DNA from: Brevibacillus sp. SYP-B805
GTDB lineage: Bacteria > Bacillota > Bacilli > Brevibacillales > Brevibacillaceae
Assembly (NCBI RefSeq): GCF_011059135.1
Contig: NZ_JAALGD010000013.1
Span: 1 to 64,000 of the forward strand
Direction: 5' to 3'
Length of the DNA stretch: 64,000 bases
The notes under the pieces are model-generated. The model did no database searches, was not told the DNA's origin, and saw only the letters and a program-made list of their open reading frames with translations. This document shows positions 46,541 through 55,540 of this stretch, piece by piece. Position numbers and translations under genes: made by a program. Every line of letters starts with the position of its first letter. Positions within the stretch are counted from its first letter, which is position 1.

Positions 46541-46589
46541 TGCCTCCAGTCATGTGGAGTGCTTTTCACTGTTGTTGAGAAAAAATTAA
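46541..46589. other. attachment-site remnant 2 with rlmCD tail
   Basis: From 46551 the plus strand encodes HVECFSLLLRKN and a stop, a third version of the RlmCD end. Upstream CCTCCAGT matches the ACTCCACA before remnant 1. Probably the oldest junction, possibly the native rlmCD end, followed by a terminator. Confidence 0.65.
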
Positions 46590-46610
46590 TCAAGTTGCAA
46601 CAGTCATGAG

Positions 46611-46642
46611 ACCCTTCTACAAGTGTGGAAGGGTTTTCTCTT
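46611..46642 (+). terminator. terminator downstream of rlmCD-tail remnant 2
   Basis: ACCCTTC (46611-46617) pairs with GAAGGGT (46628-46634), followed by TTTCTCTTT. Confidence 0.75.
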
Positions 46643-46763
46643 TGGGCCTAAGTTGATATTAAGAACCTGTTTTTTTGTGCTGTTTACTAGACATTTTCAT
46701 TACGTAACATTTTTAATTTCGCATATTAAGAATTAAGTCAAATGAATGGAAGAGGTGCAGGGA

Positions 46764-47669
46764 ATGCGGTTTATGTATCCGCGTTGGTCCAAACTTCCTT
46801 ATGCAGGTGAAAAAAAGCCGCCAACCGATCCAGTTGATCCATTGGCCGGTTCCTGGTCGACGTATTTTATTCGATTAGATCGAAGTGGGGCTATTAGAGA
46901 CCGGAACGGAAGAAGAGTGAAACTGTCCATCCGAGACCCCAACTCAATCAGGTGGGATGAACAACTAAAGATTGTTCAAAAAACGTTAAAAAAATTAACG
47001 AAGCAACAGATCAGAGTCGCCAAGTATTGGGGGACAGGTGTTGCGACTAAACAGTTTACCCCGATCATTGACCGTTTAATTGACACATACGGTATATCCC
47101 CAGCAAGGGCAGCACGAATTTTAGCGGCGGTACAGGCTGGAATTAACGATGCGTTAGTGGTCACATGGTTTTATAAATATCGTTGGGACGTTGCCCGCCC
47201 TAATCAGCTTGACCCAAAGCTGACAACCATACTTTGCACGCCTCGTTTTCCTGCTTACGTTTCCGGTCACTCAGCGGTTGCTGGATGTGCACAAGTCATC
47301 TTAAGTTATTTTTTCCCCGGTGAATCAAAGCGACTGAAGCAACTGGCAGAAGAATGTGCGAAATCACGCTTGTATGCGGGTGTACATTTCCCCATCGACA
47401 ATGAACAAGGATTACGTGTTGGACGACAAATTGGCAAAATTGTTGTAGCTGAACTGAGGAAGGAAAGGAACGCTAAATCTCAACCGATTGATGTTCCGAT
47501 TCAAGAAAATCGCAAGGCAAAACTGCCGCCTCCTCCGTACAGTCAAGTCATTCCATTTCGTTTTAACGAACGCTGTCAGTCTAAGGTCAGGAAGAGTCAA
47601 ATGAAAAAGAAGACAAAACTTATTAGAAACAAAGGACGTTCCTACAGAATTAGATCAAGAGCCGTTTAA
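46764..47669 (+). CDS. vanadium-dependent haloperoxidase/PAP2-like protein
   Basis: A 301-residue soluble protein of the vanadium haloperoxidase/PAP2 acid phosphatase superfamily. The three active-site blocks are present: YKYRWDVARPNQLD (Lys/Arg-Pro), FPAYVSGHSAVAG (SGH) and SRLYAGVHFPIDNEQG (R...GXH...D). It could oxidise halides or hydrolyse phosphate esters; related Bacillales proteins are uncharacterised. A basic tail of about 40 residues follows. ATG 46764 has AGAGGTG upstream; ATG 46746 is a weaker option. Base composition is intermediate between island and host. Confidence 0.8.
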   Translation: MRFMYPRWSKLPYAGEKKPPTDPVDPLAGSWSTYFIRLDRSGAIRDRNGRRVKLSIRDPNSIRWDEQLKIVQKTLKKLTKQQIRVAKYWGTGVATKQFTPIIDRLIDTYGISPARAARILAAVQAGINDALVVTWFYKYRWDVARPNQLDPKLTTILCTPRFPAYVSGHSAVAGCAQVILSYFFPGESKRLKQLAEECAKSRLYAGVHFPIDNEQGLRVGRQIGKIVVAELRKERNAKSQPIDVPIQENRKAKLPPPPYSQVIPFRFNERCQSKVRKSQMKKKTKLIRNKGRSYRIRSRAV

Positions 47670-47769
47670 CAATGACAACGCCAACACTCCCGTCAACTTG
47701 GTAGGAAGTATTTCTTTGGATCTCACATGTATCGTCAACATAGATGGAGTGCGTAGTACTGATGGTGCG

Positions 47770-47810
47770 AAATGGCCGGACAAACGATTCATCGTTTTCC
47801 GGCCATTTTC
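47770..47810. terminator. bidirectional hairpin between the PAP2-like and tetR genes
   Basis: AATGGCCGGA/TCCGGCCATT with inner AAACGA/TCGTTT forms a nearly perfect 16-bp stem, followed by TTTTC on the plus side. Confidence 0.75.
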
Positions 47811-47859
47811 TGCTTCAACCGCTGATTTGACCAAACGGACCCGTGGCGCCATGGCGGTG

Positions 47860-48510
47860 CTAGGATTGCTCTACTTTCATGCCCATCGCCTTGTACACCC
47901 CGAGCAGCGACAATCTTGTCAGTTGAAGCGCCATGTAGTGGGGGGAGTACATGCGGTTGTTGTCCAACCATTTGACAATAATCCCCTGCGTTGCGCAAGC
48001 GATATAGTCGAGCAAAATATCGATCGGCACCTGCAGTTTCTGGTCAAGTTCGAGAGCGGCGATCCGCTTGTAAAAGCTTTCCTTGAGCACCTCCTGCATG
48101 GTTTGCCCCAGGTTTGCGGGCGTCTGTTTGGTCAGCAGGATGTGATAAAAACGTTCATGTTCGGCCAGATGCTCAAACAGAGCCGCATAGTAGCGATCCG
48201 GCTGATGAAAAGCGGGCGCGACCGAATCGGCCGGACCGGACTTGGGGCTGACGGATTGCAGACGCTTCAGCGCCTCCATTTTCTCCTGCGTCATGCTGTG
48301 CAGCAAATCATCTTTGTCCATGTAATGCGCATAAAAGGTGGAACGGTTAATGTTCGCTTTCTCAGCAATATCGATGACGGTAATGTCGGCGTATTCTTTT
48401 TGGCGGAGCACCTCCAGAAAGGCCTCGATGATCATGCCGCGCGTCCGCATGATGCGCCGGTCTTTCTCCCTCGCTTCCTTCCGGGATTCTCTTCCATCCT
48501 GATCGTGCAT
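47860..48510 (-). CDS. TetR/AcrR-family regulator of the monooxygenase cluster
   Basis: A 216-residue TetR-type regulator. The DNA-binding helix-turn-helix is at about 22-66 (IIEAFLEVLRQKEYADITVIDIAEKANINRSTFYAHYMDKDDLLHSM), and the C-terminal ligand domain matches the TetR_C_33/YcdC-like group (LLDYIACATQGIIVKWLDNN). ATG 48510 with GAGGAGTG upstream gives a normal length; the frame is open a further 68 codons without coding character. It is divergent from the HpaB-like operon and is its most likely repressor. Confidence 0.85.
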   Translation of the reverse strand: MHDQDGRESRKEAREKDRRIMRTRGMIIEAFLEVLRQKEYADITVIDIAEKANINRSTFYAHYMDKDDLLHSMTQEKMEALKRLQSVSPKSGPADSVAPAFHQPDRYYAALFEHLAEHERFYHILLTKQTPANLGQTMQEVLKESFYKRIAALELDQKLQVPIDILLDYIACATQGIIVKWLDNNRMYSPHYMALQLTRLSLLGVYKAMGMKVEQS

Positions 48511-48855
48511 GTTACCATCACTCCTCGAACACAAAGTCCAACAGATTAAACATGATTGTCGGAAAAACAACATGAAGAAAACTTGAAAAAGGTCTGCCGC
48601 CCTTGTGTGGAGGGTAGAACAGACGGTAGATACGCGATTCGAGCGCTTTTTCACCGGCAGTTGACGAAAAAAACAATCTGGGGCGAAAGCGTGGATGATT
48701 GCGTGGTTATCCAACAGAACCCATAAAAGTATGTTTTAAACAACATTCCCAATGATATTGATTGTTGAAATGATTTGGGTTGTAGCTATCATAATAAATA
48801 AACCCAAGTAATTCAATTGGAATTATAGTTGTTTTGCAAACAAAGGGGGAACAAC
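48511..48855. promoter_or_regulatory. divergent control region of tetR and the monooxygenase operon
   Basis: The 345-base gap holds no gene. About 48720-48850 is AT-rich with TTGGGTT and AACCCAA arms 19 bases apart (around 48775-48807) and several shorter dyads, suitable for TetR binding and promoters in both directions. Confidence 0.45.
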
Positions 48856-50325
48856 TTGAGAGGGGAAGCTTTTTTAAAAAGTCTGAACGACGGGCGCTCG
48901 GTTTGGCTTGACGGCAAGAAGGTCGAGCGGCTCCCGGAGCACCCCGCATTTCAAGGGACGCTGCAGACGATCAAAACATTGTTCAACATGTTGGATCATC
49001 CCGATACGCAAGAAGAGGTCGGCTACTATGTGCCGGAAACTGGGCGTTATGCCCATGCTTCCTTTCTGGTTCCGCGAAGCCCGGAACAACTGGCGAAGCG
49101 AAGCCGGGCGTTTGCGAGGTGGTCCAGTGAAACATGCGGCATGATGAGCAGGCTGTCCGATTACGCGCGATCTATCGTTACCGGATGGTATGCGGCGCGC
49201 GAGGAATTGTCCGGACTTGACCCTGAGTTCGCCCGCAAAATCACCGCTTACTACGAGAAGGCGCGCGACCGCGATCTGTTTCTGACAACCGCGATCATCG
49301 ATCCGCAAATTGACCGTTCCAAAAATTTGGACGATGCACGCATCGCCGAGCGGTTTTTGCATGTCGTTCGCGAGACGGAAGACGGTATCGTGCTCCGCGG
49401 AGCGAAAATGATCGCCACCGGGGCGCCTTACACGCATGACTTTGTGCTCTTTTCCTTCCTGAAATTCAAGGACGAGGACCGCAAACACGCGCATGTGCTG
49501 ATCGTGCCGGCCTGTTCCCAAGGGCTGCACATCGTCTGCCGGGAATCGTTCGCCGCCCGACAGGAGCTGAATCATCCGCTCAGTGCCAAATACGATGAGA
49601 TGGATGCCGTGTTGTTCTTCGACGATGTGCTGGTGCCCTGGGAGCGGGTGCTGTTGTACGGCGACGCGCAAAAGGTGCTTGCGCTTCGCGGCAACCGGAC
49701 GGTCAATTCGCTCGCGTTTCACCAGAACGTTGTCCGCTTTGTCGCCAAGCTGGAGTTTGTGGCCGGCGTTGCGTTCGCGGTGGCGGAGGCGATCGGGGCA
49801 TCCGGATTTCTGCACGTTCAGGAGAAACTGGGCGAACTGCTCACGCAAATTGACGTCATCAAGGCGCTTGTCATCGCGTCGGAAACGCAAGCGCGGTACG
49901 ATGATGCCGGCGTGCTGGTGCCGGATTTGAACTATATCGAAACGGCGCGATGTATCGGCACCCGCTTTTATCCGAGGGCGATTGAAATTTTGCAGCAGGT
50001 GGGGGCAGGAGGATTTGTGCAGGTGCCTTCGAGCGTGGAAGATTTTTACGGGCCGATCTCGGAACTGATGCACCGCTATTTCGAAGGAGCGACAGTCAGC
50101 GCGGAGAAGAAAGTGCAGCTCTACAAGCTGGCCTGGGATTTGATCGGCAGCCCGCTCGGCTCCCGGCATCAGCTGTATGAGCGTTTTTATGCCGGGGATC
50201 CGGTGCGCGGATATGCCAATTTGTACAATTCGTTTCCCAAGGAGAAGCTTACGGAACCGATCTGGAGTTTGCTGAAGGAGACGAGCAAAGGCGGTCTGAC
50301 AAAAATTGGACAGCAACGAGGATGA
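48856..50325 (+). CDS. HpaB-family FADH2-dependent monooxygenase
   Basis: A 489-residue oxygenase of the 4-hydroxyphenylacetate 3-hydroxylase (HpaB/PvcC) family, with the acyl-CoA dehydrogenase-like fold: N-terminal GEAFLKSLNDGRSVWLDGKKV, central GAPYTHDFVLFSFLKFKDEDRKHA, DDVLVPWERVLLYGD and the C-terminal helical part GAGGFVQVPSSVEDFYGPI. It hydroxylates aromatic or related substrates with reduced flavin from a separate reductase, which is not in the window. TTG 48856 follows AAAGGGGGA. First gene of a cluster with ssuD and sfnG. Confidence 0.85.
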   Translation: MRGEAFLKSLNDGRSVWLDGKKVERLPEHPAFQGTLQTIKTLFNMLDHPDTQEEVGYYVPETGRYAHASFLVPRSPEQLAKRSRAFARWSSETCGMMSRLSDYARSIVTGWYAAREELSGLDPEFARKITAYYEKARDRDLFLTTAIIDPQIDRSKNLDDARIAERFLHVVRETEDGIVLRGAKMIATGAPYTHDFVLFSFLKFKDEDRKHAHVLIVPACSQGLHIVCRESFAARQELNHPLSAKYDEMDAVLFFDDVLVPWERVLLYGDAQKVLALRGNRTVNSLAFHQNVVRFVAKLEFVAGVAFAVAEAIGASGFLHVQEKLGELLTQIDVIKALVIASETQARYDDAGVLVPDLNYIETARCIGTRFYPRAIEILQQVGAGGFVQVPSSVEDFYGPISELMHRYFEGATVSAEKKVQLYKLAWDLIGSPLGSRHQLYERFYAGDPVRGYANLYNSFPKEKLTEPIWSLLKETSKGGLTKIGQQRG

Positions 50326-50411
50326 CGTAAAGGTGGTGAAGCGATGAAGGGCTGAAAGAGATACGGCTTTGGGATGCGAACCGGACGATCAAGGCAAAGT
50401 GGAGAGGGGAA

Positions 50412-51572
50412 GTGAAAGGCGTGGAAGTATTCTGGTTTATTCCGACTCATGGCGATGGGCGGTATTTGGGCACGCGGGAAGGCGCGCGGGCGGTGACGCT
50501 TCAATATTGCCGCCAGATTGCGGAAGCTGCCGACAATCTGGGATATGAAGGAGTGCTGATCCCGACGGGCAAATCGTGTGAAGATCCGTGGATTGTCGCG
50601 TCCTCGTTGATTTCGGCCACCACGCGGCTCAAATTTCTGGTGGCGGTGCGCCCCGGCCTGATCTCGCCGACCAACGCAGCGCGCATGACGGCGACGCTTG
50701 ACCGTTTCTCGGGCGGCAGACTGCTCGTCAATGTGGTGACCGGCGGCGATCCGGTGGAGCTGGAAGGCGACGGGCTGTTCCTGCCGCACGGCGAGCGTTA
50801 CGCGCTGACGGACGAATTTCTGCAGATCTGGCGACAAGAGCTCGAAGGCCGGGACGTTGACTTCACCGGGCGGTATTTGTCCGTCAAAGGGGGCAAGCTT
50901 CTCTATCCGCCGGTGCAAAAACCTTATCCGCCGCTCTATTTCGGCGGTTCGTCGGATGCAGCGCTCGAAGTGGCGGCCGATCATGTCGATGTTTTTCTCA
51001 CCTGGGGCGAACCGCCGGAGCAGGTGGCGGAGAAGATCGGCCGGATGCGCAAACTTGCCGAGGCCAAGGGACGCAGTCTCCGCTTCGGCATCCGGCTGCA
51101 CGTGATCGTGCGGGAGACGGAAGAGGCCGCATGGCAAGCGGCCGATCAACTGATCGCGCATCTCGACGAGGAGACGATTGCGGCGGCGCAGGAGATTTTC
51201 GCCCGGATGGATTCGGTGGGACAGCGGCGCATGACCGACCTGCACAAGGGGGACCGTTCGAAACTGGTTGTCAGCCCGAATTTGTGGGCGGGCATCGGTC
51301 TCGTCCGCGGCGGGGCAGGCACGGCGCTTGTGGGCAGCGCCGAGCAGGTGGCGGAGCGCATCAGAGAATATCAGGCGCTTGGCATCGAGACGTTTATTCT
51401 TTCCGGCTACCCGCACCTGGAGGAAGCCTACCGCGTGGCAGAACTTCTCTTCCCGAGGCTCGGCATCGAAAAGCCTGCCGGGGCGGGCGACCGCGCCTTC
51501 ATCAGTCCTTTTGGGGAGGTGATTGCCAACAATAAGATTCCGGAACACCGCGTTTCCTTATCAAGCCGGTGA
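50412..51572 (+). CDS. ssuD: FMNH2-dependent alkanesulfonate monooxygenase
   Basis: A luciferase-like (LLM) TIM-barrel monooxygenase, 386 residues, that releases sulfite from alkanesulfonates using reduced FMN and O2. The SsuD signature is strong: [76 protein letters not shown] and the C-terminal [22 protein letters not shown]. The usual partners (SsuE flavin reductase, SsuABC transporter) are absent from the window. GTG 50412 with AGAGGGGA upstream. Belongs to the TetR-controlled cluster. Confidence 0.93.
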   Translation: MKGVEVFWFIPTHGDGRYLGTREGARAVTLQYCRQIAEAADNLGYEGVLIPTGKSCEDPWIVASSLISATTRLKFLVAVRPGLISPTNAARMTATLDRFSGGRLLVNVVTGGDPVELEGDGLFLPHGERYALTDEFLQIWRQELEGRDVDFTGRYLSVKGGKLLYPPVQKPYPPLYFGGSSDAALEVAADHVDVFLTWGEPPEQVAEKIGRMRKLAEAKGRSLRFGIRLHVIVRETEEAAWQAADQLIAHLDEETIAAAQEIFARMDSVGQRRMTDLHKGDRSKLVVSPNLWAGIGLVRGGAGTALVGSAEQVAERIREYQALGIETFILSGYPHLEEAYRVAELLFPRLGIEKPAGAGDRAFISPFGEVIANNKIPEHRVSLSSR

Positions 51573-51608
51573 CAGCTTCATAACCACAGGGCCGATTAGA
51601 TCACTAAA

Positions 51609-51640
51609 GGCGCCAGCACGTTTCATGCCGGCGTCTTTTT
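51609..51640 (+). terminator. terminator after ssuD
   Basis: GGCGCCAGCA/TGCCGGCGTC stem with two mismatches is followed by TTTTT. Confidence 0.6.
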
Positions 51641-51703
51641 AAATGCCGGCAAAGCAAATCCACATACCCGGGACAAGCCGGGAAAAAACATGAGGTGATG
51701 ATC

Positions 51704-52780
51704 ATGTCATTAAAATTTGCCTATTGGGTGCCGAATGTCAGCGGAGGGCTTGTCATCTCCAAACTTCCGCAAAAAACCGGATGGTCATTTGAAGACAATG
51801 CCCGTTACGCACAGCTCGCGGAGCAGGCGGGATTTGAATACGCGCTCTTGCAAACCCGCTTTATCGCCAGCTATGGCGCCGAGAATCAGCTGGAAGCGAT
51901 CACGCTTGCATCCGCGCTGGCGGCGGTGACCACCAGACTGAAACTGATTGCCGCCGTGCTGCCGGGGCTTTGGCATCCCGGCACGATCGCCAAGGCGATC
52001 ACCACGCTTGACCAGATCAGCCATGGCCGTGCCGCCATCAATATTGTCAGCGGCTGGTTCAAGGGCGAGTTTCACGGCTTCGGCGAAAGCTGGCTCGATC
52101 ATGACGAGCGCTACCGCCGTTCCGAAGAGTTCATCCAGGTGCTGAAGCAGCTGTGGACCGAGGAGACAACGAACTTCCGCGGCGATTTTTACCGGATCAA
52201 CAACGCACCGCACAAACCGAAGCCGTATGTGCTTCCTCCGGTCTTCCAGGGCGGCAATTCGGCGGCGGCGCGGCGGATGGCGGCCAAAGTGTCGGATTGG
52301 TACTTTATGAACGGGAACACGCTGGAAGGGTTCAAAAAGCAGATTGATGAAATCAAGGCGCTTGCCGCAACATACGGCCGCAAGCTTCAATACGGCGCCA
52401 ACGCGTTCGTCATCGTGCGCGATACCGAGGAAGAAGCGCGGGAAGTGCTGCGCGACATTATCCGCCATGCCGATCCGGAAGCGGTAGAGGGTTTTCGCAG
52501 CCAGGTGCAGTTTGCCGGCAAAGCGTCGCCGGAGCGGGAAGGCATGTGGGCGGAGTCGCAGTTTGAAGATCTGGTGCAATACAACGACGGATTCAAGACC
52601 GGTCTGATCGGCACGCCGGAGCAGGTGGCGGACCGCATCATCGAACTGAAGAAAATCGGTGTCGATCTGGTTCTGGTCGGCTTCCTGCATTATGACGAGG
52701 ACATCCGGGCATTCGGCGAAAAAGTTATTCCGCTCGTGCGCGCAAAAGAGGCGGCGCTTGAGCAGGTAGGCGCCAATTGA
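51704..52780 (+). CDS. sfnG: LLM flavin monooxygenase, dimethylsulfone monooxygenase SfnG type
   Basis: A 358-residue LLM oxygenase of the SfnG type: FAYWVPNVSGGLVISKLPQ, LIAAVLPGLWHPGTIAK, NIVSGWFKGEFHGFGESWLDHDERYRRSEEF and PVFQGGNSAAARRMAAKVSDWYFMNGN are typical. SfnG converts dimethylsulfone to methanesulfinate with FMNH2, after which an SsuD/MsuD enzyme can act, so the pair makes a plausible sulfur-scavenging route. ATG 51704 with GAGGTG upstream. It follows a terminator, so it may have its own promoter. Confidence 0.88.
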   Translation: MSLKFAYWVPNVSGGLVISKLPQKTGWSFEDNARYAQLAEQAGFEYALLQTRFIASYGAENQLEAITLASALAAVTTRLKLIAAVLPGLWHPGTIAKAITTLDQISHGRAAINIVSGWFKGEFHGFGESWLDHDERYRRSEEFIQVLKQLWTEETTNFRGDFYRINNAPHKPKPYVLPPVFQGGNSAAARRMAAKVSDWYFMNGNTLEGFKKQIDEIKALAATYGRKLQYGANAFVIVRDTEEEAREVLRDIIRHADPEAVEGFRSQVQFAGKASPEREGMWAESQFEDLVQYNDGFKTGLIGTPEQVADRIIELKKIGVDLVLVGFLHYDEDIRAFGEKVIPLVRAKEAALEQVGAN

Positions 52781-52821
52781 CGATAGGCAAAATGAGGGAA
52801 GAAAAAGGAGGTTGAAGAAAC

Positions 52822-54024
52822 GTGACGGTGCAAACATCGGTGAGAACAGGGCCGGATTATGATGCGCTGCGGGCGGAAATTCGCGGAATTGTAGAAGAGA
52901 CGATCAAGCCGAGCGCGGAGCAAATCGACCGCGAAGGCATTTTTCCGAGGGAGAACCTGAACGTGCTGGCCAAAAGCGGCTGGAACGGGGTGCTCATTCC
53001 CGAGCGCTGGGGAGGCAGAGGACTGGACCACGTGGCGTTTGCCATCGCGGCGGAGGAAATTGCCAAGGGGTGCGCTTCCACATCGCTCGTGTATGTCATG
53101 CATGTCGGCGCGGTGCAGACGATCGTGCTGTATGGCAACGATGATCAAAAAGAACGTTGGCTCACTCCGGTAAGCGGCGGCAAGATCGGCACGTATTCCA
53201 CCAGCGAGAAAGCATCCGGCGGCCACTGGTGGTTCAACTTCAGCGAAGCGGCGCGCGACGGGGAAAATTATCTGCTGAACGCGGAAAAATCATTTACCAC
53301 GAGCGCCGGCCAGGCGGACTTCTATGTATTCCAGACCCGTTCGCCGGGCGCGCAGACGCCGACGGATGTCAGCTTTTTCATCGTCGACGGCAAGCTGCCG
53401 GGCATTACCCCAGGCGTATGGGAGTCACTGGGCGTGCGCGGCAACCACAGCGGGCCGATCAAATACGAAAATGTGCGGGTTCATGCCAGGGAAAAGCTCG
53501 GTAAGGAGGGGCAAGGCCGCGAAATACTGGAGAGCGGCGTTTCTCCGGTATACCTGATCGGCCTTGGCTCCACCTGGCTCGGCGTGGCGCAGGCGGCGCT
53601 TGAGGCGGCAACCAATCATGTCAAAAACACCATCCACCGCGATTTCAACAAGCGGTTAGCGGATTATCAGGTCATTCGCCAGCAGCTTGCCGAAGCGAAG
53701 GTGTTGATCGAAAGCCTGAAACCTTGGCAGCGATCGCTCGCCGAGCAGCTGGACGCCTTGCAGGCGCAGGGCCGGCCGCAGGTCGAACTGCTCTTGCCGC
53801 TGGTGGAATTCAAAATTCATGCGGCTGAAGTGGCGAACAAGGCGGCCCAAGCGGCGCTTGACGTGACCGGCGGCTACGGCTACAAAAAAGGGACGATCGA
53901 GCGGATATTCCGCGACGCGCGCGCAGGCATCGCCATGGGGCCGAGCAACAATATTGCGCGCGAGTGGATCGGCAAATCGCTCGTCGGCCTGCCGCTTGAA
54001 TTGTGGTACGAGGGCGGAGACTGA
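52822..54024 (+). CDS. acyl-CoA dehydrogenase-like flavin monooxygenase, SfnC/DszC type
   Basis: A 400-residue acyl-CoA dehydrogenase-fold protein: N-terminal NGVLIPERWGGRGLDHVAFA, central YSTSEKASGGHWWFNF and C-terminal GGYGYKKGTIERIFRDARAGIAMGPSNNIAREWIG. The catalytic glutamate of true dehydrogenases in the YEGT loop is replaced by GPSN, which points to a flavin-dependent monooxygenase of the SfnC/DszC kind acting on organosulfur compounds. AAAGGAGG precedes the start and it lies 41 bases after sfnG, so it is very likely cotranscribed. Substrate is inferred from context. Confidence 0.82.
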   Translation: MTVQTSVRTGPDYDALRAEIRGIVEETIKPSAEQIDREGIFPRENLNVLAKSGWNGVLIPERWGGRGLDHVAFAIAAEEIAKGCASTSLVYVMHVGAVQTIVLYGNDDQKERWLTPVSGGKIGTYSTSEKASGGHWWFNFSEAARDGENYLLNAEKSFTTSAGQADFYVFQTRSPGAQTPTDVSFFIVDGKLPGITPGVWESLGVRGNHSGPIKYENVRVHAREKLGKEGQGREILESGVSPVYLIGLGSTWLGVAQAALEAATNHVKNTIHRDFNKRLADYQVIRQQLAEAKVLIESLKPWQRSLAEQLDALQAQGRPQVELLLPLVEFKIHAAEVANKAAQAALDVTGGYGYKKGTIERIFRDARAGIAMGPSNNIAREWIGKSLVGLPLELWYEGGD

Positions 54025-54056
54025 CGCCGTACCATTTTTGCAGCAGACGCATAAAA

Positions 54057-54093
54057 GCGGGATGTTCCGGGAGCAAGACTCGGGACATCCCGC
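54057..54093. terminator. hairpin after the SfnC-like gene
   Basis: GCGGGATGT/ACATCCCGC with inner CCG/CGG pairing forms a stable hairpin; the T-tail is weak. The remaining 54094-54311 shows no gene. Confidence 0.5.
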
Positions 54094-54311
54094 CCTTGTA
54101 TGGATTCGCACCAGTTGGCTTCTCAGGAATGGATATTCATTTTGTCCATCTTAACGCTAATGGCCAAGCGCCCGTGATACGGAGGGATCAGCCGTCATGA
54201 AGGTTCAGCGGCGGGAAGAGATCAGTCCAATCTTCCAAGCAAATGGAAACGTTACGTTGCCGATTACTGCGCATGGCAGCCAGCCAAGGCTTTCAATATG
54301 GCTTGCTCGTT

Positions 54312-55463
54312 TCACTCTTCACGTTCGATGATCGTAGCCACCGCCATCCCGTCCTTGATGCAAAGCGTAGCCAAGCCGAAACGCGCAGATCGACGCTCCA
54401 GTTCGTACAGCATCGTCGTGATCAGTCTGGCTCCACTCGCTCCCAGGGGATGACCCAAGGCAATCGCTCCCCCGTTTACGTTCACCTTGTCTGGATCAGG
54501 TTTTATCTCTCTTTCCCAGGCGAGGACTACGGAAGCGAACGCCTCGTTTACTTCAAACAGATCGATGTCGCCAAGCGTTAGATTCGCCTTTTGCAGCACC
54601 TTTCGGGTGGCGGGAATAATGGCTGTCAGCATGAGCGTGGGATCGTCACCGGCAACTGCCGTGGCTCCGACACGAGCCCTGGGTTTGTACCCGAGCTGGG
54701 CTGCTCTTTTCCGGGACATGAGCAGTACGGCAGAGGCACCGTCATTGATCGAGCTTGAATTTCCAGCGGTGATGACACCCTCGGGAAGAAAGGAGGGCTT
54801 CAGGGCCGCCATTTTCTCCAGATTGGTGACACGCGGGGTTTCATCGCTGCGAAAGTCTACAAGGCTGCCGTCCGGGGAAACAGCCCGAACAGGGACGATC
54901 TCGGCGGCAAATCGATTGGCGGCCTGGGCTTTCAACGCCTTTTCATGACTGTTCAGCGAGTAGGTGTCCAATTCAAGTCGGGACAACCCCCATTTCTGCG
55001 CAATTCTCTCAGCCGATACCCCTTGAGGGATGATTTCGTACAGGTCCAACAGTTTGGCATTGGGAGCTGTTACGTCACTGCCTATGGGAACCCTGTTCAT
55101 GCTTTCAACACCGGCGGCTATCACCACATCGCTCATTCCGGCGATGATTTCATGGGCCGCCTGATTCAGGGTTTCCAGACTTGAACCGCATGCCCTGTTT
55201 GAGGTAACGCCGCAAACCTCGACCGGAAAGCCTGCGAGCAATGACGCCAGGCGAGCGATATTGCCCCCCTGTTCCCCGACTTGCGTCACACATCCCATTT
55301 TCACATCTTCGACAAGCGAAGGGTCCAAGCGATTTCGTTCCACCAAGGCTCGCAGCACCTGCGCGGCAAGTTCATCCGGACGGGTGAGGCTTAAGGTTCC
55401 TTTCTTCTTTCCCATTGGTGAGCGAACGGCATCCACAATCACGGCATCGTTTTCAGCTTTCAC
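54312..55463 (-). CDS. acetyl-CoA acetyltransferase (thiolase)
   Basis: A 383-residue type II thiolase that condenses or cleaves acyl-CoA. The nucleophilic cysteine is in VTSNRACGSSLETL (residue about 88), the His in ALGHPLGASGARL, NEAFAS is present, and the second cysteine is in ATLCIKDGMAVATII (usual GGG/GGM replaced by KDG). It may serve beta-oxidation or ketoacyl-CoA metabolism. It is controlled by the adjacent TetR protein through a shared operator at 55494-55505. Confidence 0.9.
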   Translation of the reverse strand: MKAENDAVIVDAVRSPMGKKKGTLSLTRPDELAAQVLRALVERNRLDPSLVEDVKMGCVTQVGEQGGNIARLASLLAGFPVEVCGVTSNRACGSSLETLNQAAHEIIAGMSDVVIAAGVESMNRVPIGSDVTAPNAKLLDLYEIIPQGVSAERIAQKWGLSRLELDTYSLNSHEKALKAQAANRFAAEIVPVRAVSPDGSLVDFRSDETPRVTNLEKMAALKPSFLPEGVITAGNSSSINDGASAVLLMSRKRAAQLGYKPRARVGATAVAGDDPTLMLTAIIPATRKVLQKANLTLGDIDLFEVNEAFASVVLAWEREIKPDPDKVNVNGGAIALGHPLGASGARLITTMLYELERRSARFGLATLCIKDGMAVATIIEREE

Positions 55464-55493
55464 AGCAATGCCTCCTAACGTAAGAATTTTTAA

Positions 55494-55505
55494 GACCGAT
55501 CAGTC
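55494..55505. promoter_or_regulatory. TetR operator upstream of the thiolase gene
   Basis: GACCGATCAGTC preceded by TTTTTAA matches the site upstream of the tetR gene (TTTTAAGACCGATCGGT at 56165-56181) at 10 of 12 dyad positions. It lies about 30 bases before the thiolase start codon. Confidence 0.7.
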
Positions 55506-55540
55506 TGTTTTTGGGCAAAAAATGCCGTCTGAGGCTTCTT

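Noticed and set aside
54243-54581. 112-codon plus-strand frame after the SfnC-like gene
   Set aside because: Mostly antisense to the thiolase gene, without a ribosome site.
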